Part shown: positions 29,713-38,472 of the stretch, in pieces | Layout: each line of letters begins with the position of its first letter | Numbering within the stretch: the first letter of the stretch is position 1 | Origin: Erwinia psidii | GTDB lineage: Bacteria; Pseudomonadota; Gammaproteobacteria; Enterobacterales; Enterobacteriaceae | Direction: 5' to 3' | Assembly: GCF_003846135.1 (NCBI RefSeq) | Contig: NZ_RHHM01000024.1 | Location: forward strand, 1 to 40,752 | Length of the DNA: 40,752 bases | Program-made: the position numbers and the translations under genes | Notes under the pieces: model-generated | The model's input: only the letters and a program-made list of their open reading frames with translations | What the model was told of the DNA's origin: nothing | Databases searched by the model: none

Positions 29713-32576
29713 TGTTTTCTCTTTTCGGCCGTAAAAATGAAGTAAAACCCGATGGTACGGCAGGGCAGCCAGAGGGGGCGATCTCTCCTCTGGTTATTCA
29801 TGGTCGGGAGCCACTGACGCGATCGGGCCGGATGACCCGGCAGGAAGAGTCAAAAGTGTATCATGCCAACCCGTCCATCATTGATTATCTGCCGTGGGTG
29901 GAATTCCTGGATGAAGAGCAGTGTCTTCTGCTTGAGGACGGTATTTCTGTCGGTGCGGTTTATGATGTGACGCCGGTGGCCACGGAAGGACGCACAGATG
30001 ATCGTCTGGAGCAGATCCGCGATACGGTGGAAGATGCCCTGCAGGACAGTTTTGATGAATATGACGAGAACCCCTGGGTGGTGCAGTTCTTCTGCCAGGA
30101 TGAAGATGATGCCGAAGCGTATCTGGACCACTTACGCGGTTACGTGAAACCGCATGCGCAGCGCACGGCATTTACGGAAGCCTGGCTGGGTGAAATGGCA
30201 CGTCATATCCGTAGTATCTCGCGGCCGGAAGGGCTGTTTACCGATGCGTTGATCACCGGTCAGCCGTGGCGCGGCCAGCAGCGTCGCACCCGTATGGTTA
30301 TTTATCGCTGGATCGGGAAGTCCGCGTCCCGGGACCCGATGCCGCCGGTGGCGATGCTCAACCAGGCGTGTGAACGTGTGGTCAGTGCGCTTGGCGGGGC
30401 CGGTATTCGTTGTACCCGCCAGAACGGCCTGCAGGTTCACAGTTGGCTGCTGCGCCTGTTTAATCCGTCTCCGGACTGGGTGGAGAAATCCACACTGTAT
30501 CATCAGGCGGCGTATGCCGATCCGCGCAACTTCCCGGCGGGCGTGGCGCCGGTCAGCAATGATTTTGCTGAAACGCTGTGGTTTACGCCACCCGTTTCGG
30601 ATCCGGAGAACGGCGTATGGTGGATAGATAATAAACCCCATTGTGCGCTGCCAGTTGAGAGACTGCGTACTCCACCAGAGCCGGGTACCATTACCGGTGA
30701 ACAGGCCCGTGGTGAGAAAAAAATCAACGCGCTGATGGATATGTTTCCGGAAGGGACACTGCTGTGCATGACGATTGTTGTGCAGCCGCAGGACAGGCTG
30801 GAAGAACAGTTTAACCGCCTGTCGAAAAATGCCGTCGGGGAGAATACCGAATCCGGCCGTGTCCGCCAGGATGTGAAAACGGTGAAAGAGTATCTGGGAA
30901 ACCGGCATAAGCTGTATCGTGCCGGGATCACCTTCCTGCTTCGCGGTGATGATATGGATAATCTTAAGCGCAAACGTCTTGATTTGACCACCGTATTGCT
31001 TGGGGCCGGCCTGCAGCCGGTTCGACCGGAGTTTGAGGTAGGGCCGCTGAATACCTGGCTGCGGGCGCTGCCAATGTGCTTTAACCCGGACAGCGATAAA
31101 AAACACTGGTATACCCGCCTGACTTGGGTACAGCATCTGGCGGGGTTGTTGCCGGTTACGGGGCGTGAAACCGGTACCGGCAATCCGGGTTTCAGCTTTT
31201 TTAACCGCGGCGGCGATATTCTGACGTTTGATCCACTGAACAAGTATGACCGTACCCAGAATGCGCATCTGCTGTTGTTCGGACCGACGGGGGCAGGTAA
31301 GTCGGCCACGCTGTGCTATGCCTTTTCTCAGTTGATGGCGGTTCACCGGCCACGTCTGTTTATCGCTGAAGCCGGGAACAGTTTTGGTCTGCAGGCTGAT
31401 TATTTTGAAAGTCTTGGACTTTCTGTCAACAAGATAAGCGTCAAACCGGGTAGTGGTGTCAGCCTGCCGCCGTTTGCCGACGCGCATAAACTGGTCGAAG
31501 AAGGGCTGGCAGCACATGCTGTTGATGAAAGCGACCTCCCCGATATTGATGCTGACAGCGATGGAGAGGGTGAAGACGAGGATAAGCGGGATATTCTCGG
31601 TGAGATGGAGATTTCAGCCCGGATGATGATAACGGGCGGCGATCCGAAAGAAGAAGCCGAAATGAAGCGTGCCGACCGGGCTATGATCCGTGAAGCGCTG
31701 CTGATGGCCGCACATGCAACATATAAAGAAGGGAGGCAGATGCTGCCTTCTGACCTGCAGAAAGCGTTATACAGCATTGCCGGCGATGACAGCGATGAGG
31801 GGCAGAATGTCCGTAATGCCCAGCGTAAGGCGAAAGCCGCAGAGATGGCGGAGGCGCTGGGGATGTTCACGCAGGAAGGCAGCTTTGAGGCGGAGCTGTT
31901 TAACCGCGAGGGTGAGTTGTGGCCGGAAGCGGATGTGACCCTGGTGGATCTCGGTCATCTGGCGCGTGAGGGTTATGAAGCGCAGATGGCACTGACCATG
32001 GTGTCAATGACCAACATGATTAACAATATTGCGGAGCGGGACCAGTATCTCGGCCGCGATATTGTCTTCGCGGTGGATGAGGCGCATATCGTGACGGTTA
32101 ATCCACTGTTGTCGCCGTATATGACCAAAGTGGTTAAAATGTGGCGAAAGTTGGGGGCCTGGCTGTGGCTGGCCACGCAGAACCTGAAGGACTTCCCGGA
32201 TATTGCGGAGAAAATGCTGAACATGGCGGAGTGGTGGATTTGTCTCACCATGCCGCCGGAAGAGGTGAAAGATATCAGCCGGTTCCGCGCACTTACGCCT
32301 GAACAGGAAGCCGTGCTGCTTTCCGCCCGCAAGCTGTCAGGTTGCTATACCGAAGGGGTGGTGCTGGCCAAACGTATTGAGGCGCTGTTCCGTGCGGTTC
32401 CCCCCAGTCTGTATCTCGCGCTGGGCATGACGGAGAAAGAGGAAAAGGCGGAACGCCGGGCACTGATGCGTGAGCATCACTGTAGCGAACTGGACGCGGC
32501 GAAGCTGATTGCCCGTAAACTGGACCGGTTGCGCGGACTGACTGACGCACACGACGAGGAGAGCACAGCAGCATGA
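29712..32576 (+). CDS. traC: TraC/VirB4-like ATPase, PFL_4706 family
   Basis: 954-aa secretion ATPase that powers pilus assembly and transfer. The N-terminal 500 residues are the TraC/VirB4 domain (SIIDYLPWVEFLDEEQCLLL near 53-72, ...MTIVVQPQDRLEEQFNRLSK...). The RecA-like domain has Walker A LFGPTGAGKSATL near 521-533 and Walker B IVFAVDEAH near 784-792. An acidic insert (DIDADSDGEGEDEDK, about 612-626) separates the two. It is the PFL_4706 family (TIGR03744 from memory). Its start overlaps the upstream stop and its end overlaps the next ATG (ATGA). Confidence 0.94.
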   Translation: MFSLFGRKNEVKPDGTAGQPEGAISPLVIHGREPLTRSGRMTRQEESKVYHANPSIIDYLPWVEFLDEEQCLLLEDGISVGAVYDVTPVATEGRTDDRLEQIRDTVEDALQDSFDEYDENPWVVQFFCQDEDDAEAYLDHLRGYVKPHAQRTAFTEAWLGEMARHIRSISRPEGLFTDALITGQPWRGQQRRTRMVIYRWIGKSASRDPMPPVAMLNQACERVVSALGGAGIRCTRQNGLQVHSWLLRLFNPSPDWVEKSTLYHQAAYADPRNFPAGVAPVSNDFAETLWFTPPVSDPENGVWWIDNKPHCALPVERLRTPPEPGTITGEQARGEKKINALMDMFPEGTLLCMTIVVQPQDRLEEQFNRLSKNAVGENTESGRVRQDVKTVKEYLGNRHKLYRAGITFLLRGDDMDNLKRKRLDLTTVLLGAGLQPVRPEFEVGPLNTWLRALPMCFNPDSDKKHWYTRLTWVQHLAGLLPVTGRETGTGNPGFSFFNRGGDILTFDPLNKYDRTQNAHLLLFGPTGAGKSATLCYAFSQLMAVHRPRLFIAEAGNSFGLQADYFESLGLSVNKISVKPGSGVSLPPFADAHKLVEEGLAAHAVDESDLPDIDADSDGEGEDEDKRDILGEMEISARMMITGGDPKEEAEMKRADRAMIREALLMAAHATYKEGRQMLPSDLQKALYSIAGDDSDEGQNVRNAQRKAKAAEMAEALGMFTQEGSFEAELFNREGELWPEADVTLVDLGHLAREGYEAQMALTMVSMTNMINNIAERDQYLGRDIVFAVDEAHIVTVNPLLSPYMTKVVKMWRKLGAWLWLATQNLKDFPDIAEKMLNMAEWWICLTMPPEEVKDISRFRALTPEQEAVLLSARKLSGCYTEGVVLAKRIEALFRAVPPSLYLALGMTEKEEKAERRALMREHHCSELDAAKLIARKLDRLRGLTDAHDEESTAA

Positions 32577-32959
32577 TGACGCTGAAGTATCCGGTTCCCT
32601 GTGTCTGCGGTAACGACAACCCGGATAACACTGTTTTCACCCTGCCCCCGCAAGGGGAACCCGGGATGTCTGTGGTGACGCAGGCTAATCTGCAACGTCT
32701 GAGCGAACACATCCGACAGCGACTGAATGGCCCGGTGACCGTTACCTGTCACCCTCATCGGGTGGGCCTGAGCAGCTGTGTGGCGGTGACGGTGGAGAGC
32801 AGGCTCCGCAGAGCGGTTAATATTCTTATCACCGTCAGCGGGCAGGGAAGCTGGCCGGCAGAGGAGGAGTATGAACATCCCCGCTGGTATATTACCGTGA
32901 CGGACGCGGCTGATATGGTTTACCTGGTGCTGTGGCTCAACAGCTTAATTGTCCATTGA
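32573..32959 (+). CDS. Hypothetical transfer-operon protein (128 aa)
   Basis: 128 aa, coupled to the VirB4-like gene by ATGA. It has three N-terminal cysteine/proline features (YPVPCVCGNDNPDN), a basic middle (ISEHIRQRL-like helix, VTCHPHRVGLSS) and a closing hydrophobic helix (DAADMVYLVLWLNSLIV). It has no signal peptide and no named family that I recognise. It is the last transfer gene before the inserted restriction-modification pair. Confidence 0.75.
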   Translation: MMTLKYPVPCVCGNDNPDNTVFTLPPQGEPGMSVVTQANLQRLSEHIRQRLNGPVTVTCHPHRVGLSSCVAVTVESRLRRAVNILITVSGQGSWPAEEEYEHPRWYITVTDAADMVYLVLWLNSLIVH

Positions 32960-32973
32960 GAAGAGGGTTATCC

Positions 32974-33024
32974 GTGATCATTTTGCTGCTATCCGTGATG
33001 AATCTGATGGGGATTAATACCTGA
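32974..33024 (+). other. Short ORF, possible remnant at the R-M insertion edge
   Basis: A 16-codon frame starts at GTG 32974 behind GAAGAGGG and reads (M)IILLLSVMNLMGINT, like the beginning of a signal peptide, then stops. It could be the 5' stub of a transfer gene displaced by the cassette at 33157-35087, or chance. No matching 3' part is visible on the other side. Confidence 0.25.
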
Positions 33025-33156
33025 ACGGGGAAATGATAACGGATTTACCTTGCGAATATGCCCCAGTAACTCACCCTTACTGTTGTAGCATCCATTCCTT
33101 ATGTAGCTTTCACCTGTTAATATCATCAGTGTTCCTGGTTAAGTTATGAGACAAAG

Positions 33157-34185
33157 ATGCGTACAATCGAAATGTGTGCCGGTGCTGGAGGTCAGGCATT
33201 AGGCCTCCATAATGCAGGTTTTAAACATAGTGTTCTCATTGAAATAGATGAGTATGCATGCGCCACACTTCGTCATAATAACGAAACATTAGCCCTCGAT
33301 TGGGGGCCTGTTCTGCAGGACGATCTGCGTCGTTTTGCGGAAGAGGAAGCCTCAAAGTACCAGGGACAGATTGAACTTGTTGCAGGTGGTGTACCCTGTC
33401 CGCCATTCAGTAAAGCTGGTCTGCAGTTGGGGCAGGATGATGAGCGAGACCTTTTTCCGGCAGCACTTCAGGTTGTCCGCGCGGTCAAACCGCTTGCTGT
33501 AATGATTGAAAATGTTGCTGGCTTAATGGACAAAAAGTTCGCGCCATACCGAAATCTTATCCAGAACGAACTTGAGGTGCTGGGCTATAAATCGGAATGG
33601 CGTCTGTTGCATGCCAGTGATTTTGGTGTTCCTCAACTACGCCCGAGAGCGATTCTGGTTGCGATAGACGCCCCCTGGTTTAATAAATTCAGATGGCCTG
33701 AAGCCACCACGACCAAACCGATCAGCGTAGGCGAAGCGCTTTACGATTTAATGTCGTCCAAAGGCTGGAAAGGCGCCGTGCGATGGAAAGAGATGGCTAA
33801 CAATATAGCGCCTACTCTTGTTGGTGGGTCGAAAAAGCACGGTGGGCCAGACCTTGGGCCATCACGCGCCAAGCGTCAGTGGCAAGCACTTGGTGTCTAC
33901 GCACATCGCGTAGGGGGCGATCACGAGATCCCCGGTCCTGATTTTAAAGGTGTACCTCTACGTGACGGTTCCTACAGAGCGGGTTATGAAAATATGCCTT
34001 TACTCAACGTGCGCATGGCGGCACGGATACAGGGGTTTCCTGATGAGTGGGCGTTTGTTGGCTCAAAAACACATGCTTACAGGCAGGTAGGTAATGCATT
34101 TCCGCCACCGGTCGCACAGGCTGTCGGGGAGTGTATACGTGATGCTATTTTCGCTATACAACAAGAAAGGAGCGATGCTGCGTGA
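33157..34185 (+). CDS. DNA (cytosine-5) methyltransferase of a type II R-M system
   Basis: 342 aa m5C methyltransferase. Motif I is MCAGAGGQALGLHNAG (7-22), the catalytic motif IV is GGVPCPPFS with Cys81, motif VI is IENVAG with Glu118, motif VIII QLRPRAILVA and motif X RQVGNAFPPPVAQAVG near the end. The target-recognition region lies between (about 210-270: APTLVGGSKKHGGPDLGPSR). It overlaps the endonuclease gene by four bases and would protect the same site, predicted GCCGGC. No strong ribosome binding site is visible (gagacaaag). It lies between transfer genes with no functional link to them, so it is cargo. Confidence 0.94.
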   Translation: MRTIEMCAGAGGQALGLHNAGFKHSVLIEIDEYACATLRHNNETLALDWGPVLQDDLRRFAEEEASKYQGQIELVAGGVPCPPFSKAGLQLGQDDERDLFPAALQVVRAVKPLAVMIENVAGLMDKKFAPYRNLIQNELEVLGYKSEWRLLHASDFGVPQLRPRAILVAIDAPWFNKFRWPEATTTKPISVGEALYDLMSSKGWKGAVRWKEMANNIAPTLVGGSKKHGGPDLGPSRAKRQWQALGVYAHRVGGDHEIPGPDFKGVPLRDGSYRAGYENMPLLNVRMAARIQGFPDEWAFVGSKTHAYRQVGNAFPPPVAQAVGECIRDAIFAIQQERSDAA

Positions 34186-35087
34186 AAGGATTAATATCTC
34201 ACCAACGAGATCAGTTTCATCGTATGCTTATCGAACAAAGGACGTTGGCCGTTTCAAGTTTTAACAAATACGGTGAAACCTGGATAGCAAGTAACGCTGA
34301 TACAGGGCAACGCACAAGTGTTCTCTTGTCTAACATGCTTTTCAACAAAATCACTACTCGCCTGAATATTATCCCGGAGATTTTTGACAAAAAGAGAGAT
34401 GGGCAAACTGCAGGTAATGAGTTTGAAGCAGCATGTGCATGGTTTTTAAATGCCACATTTCCTATGCTGGATGGGTTACGCCCGGGGAAATGGAGTGTAG
34501 AACAAGTTCGTCACCGCAGCGAAGCCGTTCTCGGTAAATTCGAACAATATTCGCATCTTTCTGAGCTGTCGCTACTCGCCCAGGAAAATAAAACGCTGCG
34601 AAATTTCCTTGGAGATGGCTATACCGTTTCACCAGATGTCATTATTTCAAGGAAGCCGGAACCAGACGAAGATATTAATCACTCGACCATTATTGTCGAT
34701 GCTGAAAGCAGCAGAAACACCATGCTACGAATGGAAAACCATGAAGATAAAGTTCGTCCTCTTCTTCATGCCAGTATCTCCTGTAAGTTCACAATGCGTT
34801 CTGATCGAGCGCAAAACACCAGAACCGAAGCACTAAATTTGCTCCGGACCAGAAAAGGTCGGGCGCCGCATATTGCTTCTGTTACGGCGGAGCCGATGGC
34901 CAGCCGCATAGCTTCTTTAGCACTGGGCACAGGTGACATGGATTATGTCTATCATTTTGCTCTGTACGAACTGATCGAATGCTGCCAGGAATTAGAATTA
35001 GAGGAAAGCCTGGAACTGCTTACTACCATGATCGATGGTAAGCGTTTGAGGGATATCAGCGACCTTCCGCTGGATCTTGCCATATAG
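34182..35087 (+). CDS. NgoMIV-like type II restriction endonuclease
   Basis: 301 aa. It resembles NgoMIV along its length, as I remember that sequence: NEFEAACAWF, LRPGKWSVEQVRHRSE, PDVIISRK, then PLLHASISCKFTMRSDRAQN, RKGRAPHIASVTAEP, and the end GKRLRDISDLPLDLA. The active-site set expected for NgoMIV is present: Glu82, Asp152 and Ser200-x-Lys202. NgoMIV cuts G^CCGGC, so the same target is predicted; this is inference from similarity. GTG 34182 overlaps the methyltransferase stop (GTGA). The pair would defend the host and help keep the ICE by post-segregational killing. Confidence 0.92.
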   Translation: MKGLISHQRDQFHRMLIEQRTLAVSSFNKYGETWIASNADTGQRTSVLLSNMLFNKITTRLNIIPEIFDKKRDGQTAGNEFEAACAWFLNATFPMLDGLRPGKWSVEQVRHRSEAVLGKFEQYSHLSELSLLAQENKTLRNFLGDGYTVSPDVIISRKPEPDEDINHSTIIVDAESSRNTMLRMENHEDKVRPLLHASISCKFTMRSDRAQNTRTEALNLLRTRKGRAPHIASVTAEPMASRIASLALGTGDMDYVYHFALYELIECCQELELEESLELLTTMIDGKRLRDISDLPLDLAI

Positions 35088-35263
35088 TTAACAGGCTGGA
35101 GCGACTCCGGCCTTTTAACATATTACGTCTTTTATCTGCCAGCTGTTGCATGGCGGCTACGATCCCGTCGTTAACTTCTGACGTTGCATTTTTAGTTTTT
35201 CACTGCTTTTCTCATTGCTGGCGAGCACGCTGTCAGACGATTCAGTCTGACGGAGTCTCCCTA
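35088..35263. other. Leader of the third transfer block with stem-loop
   Basis: GTCAGAC (35232-35238) and GTCTGAC (35245-35251) form a 7-bp stem with a 6-base loop directly ahead of CGGAG, the ribosome binding site of the next gene. The rest of the 176 bases shows no gene. It marks the right edge of the inserted R-M pair. Confidence 0.45.
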
Positions 35264-35665
35264 ATGAAATTACGCAATTTTCTCCTTCTGCCGGCATTGT
35301 TGCCGGTGTCCGTTCTGGCCAGCACGGTGGTATATACCGACAGCCAGCACTTGCCTGAAAATCTTTCCCCGGATGTCGTGGTTGTGTTGCTGGATGAACC
35401 TGAACGCCTGCAGGCGAAAGTGTTTGGCCAGCTTCCGGCTGACCCGGAGCTGGCAGCAATGCAGGCCAGGCAGGTGATGTCCTCCCCTCAGTGGCAACAA
35501 AAGCAGCAGCAACTGGTCACGGCATATCGCCAGGTAGTGCATGCCCGGGAACTCGGTATCCGCAAGGTGCCCGCTGTCGTTTTTGACGACCGGGAAGTGG
35601 TTTATGGCACAACTGATGTAGCGCGGGCTCAGGCACTACGGCAGCAGGCAGGAGGTGGTCAGTGA
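35264..35665 (+). CDS. ICE protein, PFL_4709 family (DUF1525, TrbC-like)
   Basis: 133 aa, exported (MKLRNFLLLPALLPVSVLAS). The mature part has VVYTDSQHLPENLSPDVVVV, then DEPERLQAKVFGQLPADPEL and GIRKVPAVVFDDREVVYGTT, matching PFL_4709 (TIGR03757, DUF1525, from memory). The VPAVVFDD strand with a cis-proline resembles the thioredoxin-like TrbC fold, but there is no CxxC. ATG 35264 is chosen for its signal peptide and upstream CGGAG. It is coupled to the TraU gene. Confidence 0.9.
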   Translation: MKLRNFLLLPALLPVSVLASTVVYTDSQHLPENLSPDVVVVLLDEPERLQAKVFGQLPADPELAAMQARQVMSSPQWQQKQQQLVTAYRQVVHARELGIRKVPAVVFDDREVVYGTTDVARAQALRQQAGGGQ

Positions 35666-36654
35666 ATCAGCCTCCTTCCCGACTCAGAAAAACGTTCTGC
35701 TCTGCCGCTGTCGCCACCGTTCTGGCCACAGCGTCAATACCTGCAGCGTTTGCTGCGCTGAATACGGCGCAGATAGTGGCCAGCGCAGTGACGCAGGACT
35801 GTATCAGCTGGCGGGTAAGTGGTATCTGCTACTGGTTGTTCTGTACTGCATTCGGCTGCACCGTAAAAACCTCTGTAAAGGTCACCCATTTTATCCCGGA
35901 AGCGGTGGTTTCGACCTACGTTGCGCCCGGTGGAAATCCCTGGACAGAGATGGCTTTTGTCAGCCAGACGGCGGGCGGGCTGGAAAATGTCGTTACTGGC
36001 GCTTTGTCAGGGGTGACAGCCGGTGGCGCCAACCCGGCAGATATGAAGAACCCGGGGCAGCGTAAATCCAGTATTCGCTTCAAATACGCCGATGCCATTG
36101 GGCATCCGGCCACGTCTCTTATCGGGGGCAGTATCGCCGGGTATTCCTGCGACAGCGCCGCCACTCCCCTGATGCCGTATTTCCTCAGCACGCTGGACTC
36201 GATTGCCTGGCGAACGGGTGTACCGGAATCGCTTTATCCCGAGGCATTGATCCCCGGTCGACGGGAAATCGGTAGTCAGGCATCCGGCAACATGTGGGGC
36301 AACGTCTACCCGCGCTCCGGGTTTGTCAGCCAGACCGATGATGACAAAGCATCGGCGGTGGTGGCGCAACGTGTGGCGGACATTATTACCCGTACGGGTC
36401 AGCCGCACGTTTATCAGGTGTTGAAGGGTACCCGCCGCGACGGGTACTGGCCACCGGGAGAAGTCACGGAAAACACCGGCACCAGGAACCATAAATGGCA
36501 GCGTCTGGCACCTCAGATGACCCAAAGCTGCGCGGTATTTCCTGACGGGAGCCACAGCGCAGCCAGTGAGAACAACGAGGCCTTTGTGCTGTGGCAGCCC
36601 TACAGCTGTTGTAAGCGTATGGGGCAGAGATTCCTGAGCAGCACGGATTTTTGA
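35662..36654 (+). CDS. traU: TraU-family conjugation protein, PFL_4710
   Basis: 330 aa periplasmic protein. Signal peptide with SAAVATVLATASIPAAFA, then CISWRVSGICYWLFCTAFGC, the cysteine-rich beginning typical of TraU, followed by NVYPRSGFVSQTDDDKASAV and a Cys-rich end (PYSCCKRMG). It belongs to PFL_4710 (TIGR03756 from memory). TraU is needed for DNA transfer in F-like systems. The start is GTG 35662 (GTGA overlap). Confidence 0.92.
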   Translation: MNQPPSRLRKTFCSAAVATVLATASIPAAFAALNTAQIVASAVTQDCISWRVSGICYWLFCTAFGCTVKTSVKVTHFIPEAVVSTYVAPGGNPWTEMAFVSQTAGGLENVVTGALSGVTAGGANPADMKNPGQRKSSIRFKYADAIGHPATSLIGGSIAGYSCDSAATPLMPYFLSTLDSIAWRTGVPESLYPEALIPGRREIGSQASGNMWGNVYPRSGFVSQTDDDKASAVVAQRVADIITRTGQPHVYQVLKGTRRDGYWPPGEVTENTGTRNHKWQRLAPQMTQSCAVFPDGSHSAASENNEAFVLWQPYSCCKRMGQRFLSSTDF

Positions 36655-36665
36655 CGAGGTAAAAA

Positions 36666-38099
36666 ATGAACATAGATGCATTGAAATCGGCGACCGGCGC
36701 AGTGTTACTGCTTGCCGGCACAGTGGGCACCCTGTTGCCTGCCCGGGGTGAAATTTCGTTACCGCAGGTTAATGACAGCGCTTTTGGCTATGGCAAATCC
36801 GTTGACGGCGCGGTATCCGATAAATTGTTTTATACCCTGGGCGGTGGGTCGGTGATATCGCAGCCGGCGACGCGCAGCAATATGAAAAAGCTGGGGCTGG
36901 ATGTGGGGTGGAGCAGTGACCTGATGTGCGGCAACTTTGACCTCAAAACCACAATTGGCAACCAGTTAAACGGCGTAACCGATGGTTTTAAAAACCTGAT
37001 GGGTGACGTTATTCAGGGGGCAACTGGCGCGGTGGCCAGCCTGCCGGCAATGCTTATTCAGCGGGCCAATCCGGGACTGTATGACATGCTGACCAACGGT
37101 GTACTGCAGGCGAATGTCTCGTTCGACAAAGCACAACTGAACTGCCAGAACATGGCGAAGAAATTGGCAGATTTCACCGACAGTAGCAAATGGACTCAGC
37201 AGGCCATGCTGGAAGAATACAAGTCCATTGTTAACAGCGGTGATGCAGACGCCGTGCGCACTAATGAGGCCGGGCGCAAAGCTTCAGGTAATAAAGGTAA
37301 TAACTGGATTGGGGGGCAACAGCGAGGCGGTGCCGGACAACCCGCTATTAAACCTACACATGACCTTGCTGCTGCAGGATTCAATATGATGAATGACCTG
37401 TCTGTAACCAGTACACAATCAGTCAGCGAAAGCAGTTGTAATGGCGGTGCCTGCAGTAAATTTAGTAATGCTGAAGAAGCGGCTAAGGCTGTTGTGAAGG
37501 TGCTGGGTGATAAATCATTACGAACCTGTGGTAATGCCTCTGAATGTACCAGTGGAGGAGAGGATGAGCAGCCTGGTTCATCTGTGGCTGGTACAGGATT
37601 TGCTCCATTATTTGAAGAAGCGACAAAGGTTAATACAGAACAACTGGTTAAGCTGGTCAACGGCACAGTGAAGCCAACCGCGGCTGAACTGGCAAAGCTG
37701 AAAACAGGCGGGCTTTCCCTGACGGCCAATGTGATAAAGGCTCTGCAACGTGATCCGGATAATACTGCGCTAACGGCCCGTCTTGCCAGTGAGCTTGCCA
37801 TGTCTGATACGGTCGAAACCGCACTACTGATGCGTCGGATGTTGATAACAGGTATGTCGGAACCCAATGCAGCATCTCAGGATGCTGCATTGCAGGAAGG
37901 GGAACGCCGTATTGATGCACTAGATCGCGAAATCATGGCGTTGAAGAATGAAATGGACCTTAAGCGAGAGCTGGCGAGGAACTCGGTACTGACCATCATC
38001 GAGCGGGACAACGAACGTGTCGGCACAAACCCGATGATTCAGAAGACGGATAATGCCGACAGTAGGTTCCAGAAGCTCGATACCCCGGATGCAGAATAA
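36666..38099 (+). CDS. ICE protein, PFL_4711 family (TraH-like)
   Basis: 477 aa, exported (GAVLLLAGTVGTLLPARGEI). Recognisable parts are GGGSVISQPATRSNMKKLGL, then DVGWSSDLMCGNFDLKTTIG and MLIQRANPGLYDMLTNGVLQ, matching PFL_4711 (TIGR03755 from memory). The C-terminal third is a predicted coiled coil (LDREIMALKNEMDLKRELAR). The role in relatives is pilus assembly or mating-pair stability, by analogy with TraH. GAGGTAAAAA precedes the ATG. The stretch about 37430-37640 is richer in A/T than the rest and may be a variable segment. Confidence 0.88.
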   Translation: MNIDALKSATGAVLLLAGTVGTLLPARGEISLPQVNDSAFGYGKSVDGAVSDKLFYTLGGGSVISQPATRSNMKKLGLDVGWSSDLMCGNFDLKTTIGNQLNGVTDGFKNLMGDVIQGATGAVASLPAMLIQRANPGLYDMLTNGVLQANVSFDKAQLNCQNMAKKLADFTDSSKWTQQAMLEEYKSIVNSGDADAVRTNEAGRKASGNKGNNWIGGQQRGGAGQPAIKPTHDLAAAGFNMMNDLSVTSTQSVSESSCNGGACSKFSNAEEAAKAVVKVLGDKSLRTCGNASECTSGGEDEQPGSSVAGTGFAPLFEEATKVNTEQLVKLVNGTVKPTAAELAKLKTGGLSLTANVIKALQRDPDNTALTARLASELAMSDTVETALLMRRMLITGMSEPNAASQDAALQEGERRIDALDREIMALKNEMDLKRELARNSVLTIIERDNERVGTNPMIQKTDNADSRFQKLDTPDAE

Positions 38100-38112
38100 G
38101 GACGTTGTGAAT

Positions 38113-38466
38113 ATGAAAATCAGTCATCGCGACCTGCTGCGTAAAACAGGAAAAGGGTTAAAAGTTGGGCTGCTATATCTGCTGCTCCTGGCGCTGATGA
38201 TGACCGTGGGACTTTGGCTGGCTGATATCGGGATGCGTCATCCGGAGAGCGTGGCATCCCTGAAGCGATGGATGCACGCAACGCGCTACGGCTGGCTGGC
38301 GTGGCGGCTGGTTATCTACTGCGCCGTCGGGTGGGGGCTGTGGAAAATCTGGCATGCACCGGGCTTTCGGCCGGAATATCGTCGGCCACTACTGCGCATT
38401 GCTGGCGCCAGCACATTATTCTTTCTGGTCTGCGAATACTCCATTTTTTCCGGTGTGGGAGGCTGA
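38113..38466 (+). CDS. Small transfer-operon membrane protein
   Basis: 117 aa with about three membrane segments: GLLYLLLLALMMTVGLWLAD (about 17-36), WRLVIYCAVGWGLWKIW (about 63-79) and IAGASTLFFLVCEYSIFS (about 95-112). It is placed between PFL_4711 and traG. ATG 38113 is used; a GTG at 38107 with AAGGA closer upstream would add two residues. I do not recognise a named family; genes of this size and topology stand here in related ICEs. Confidence 0.78.
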   Translation: MKISHRDLLRKTGKGLKVGLLYLLLLALMMTVGLWLADIGMRHPESVASLKRWMHATRYGWLAWRLVIYCAVGWGLWKIWHAPGFRPEYRRPLLRIAGASTLFFLVCEYSIFSGVGG

Positions 38467-38472
38467 TTCACT

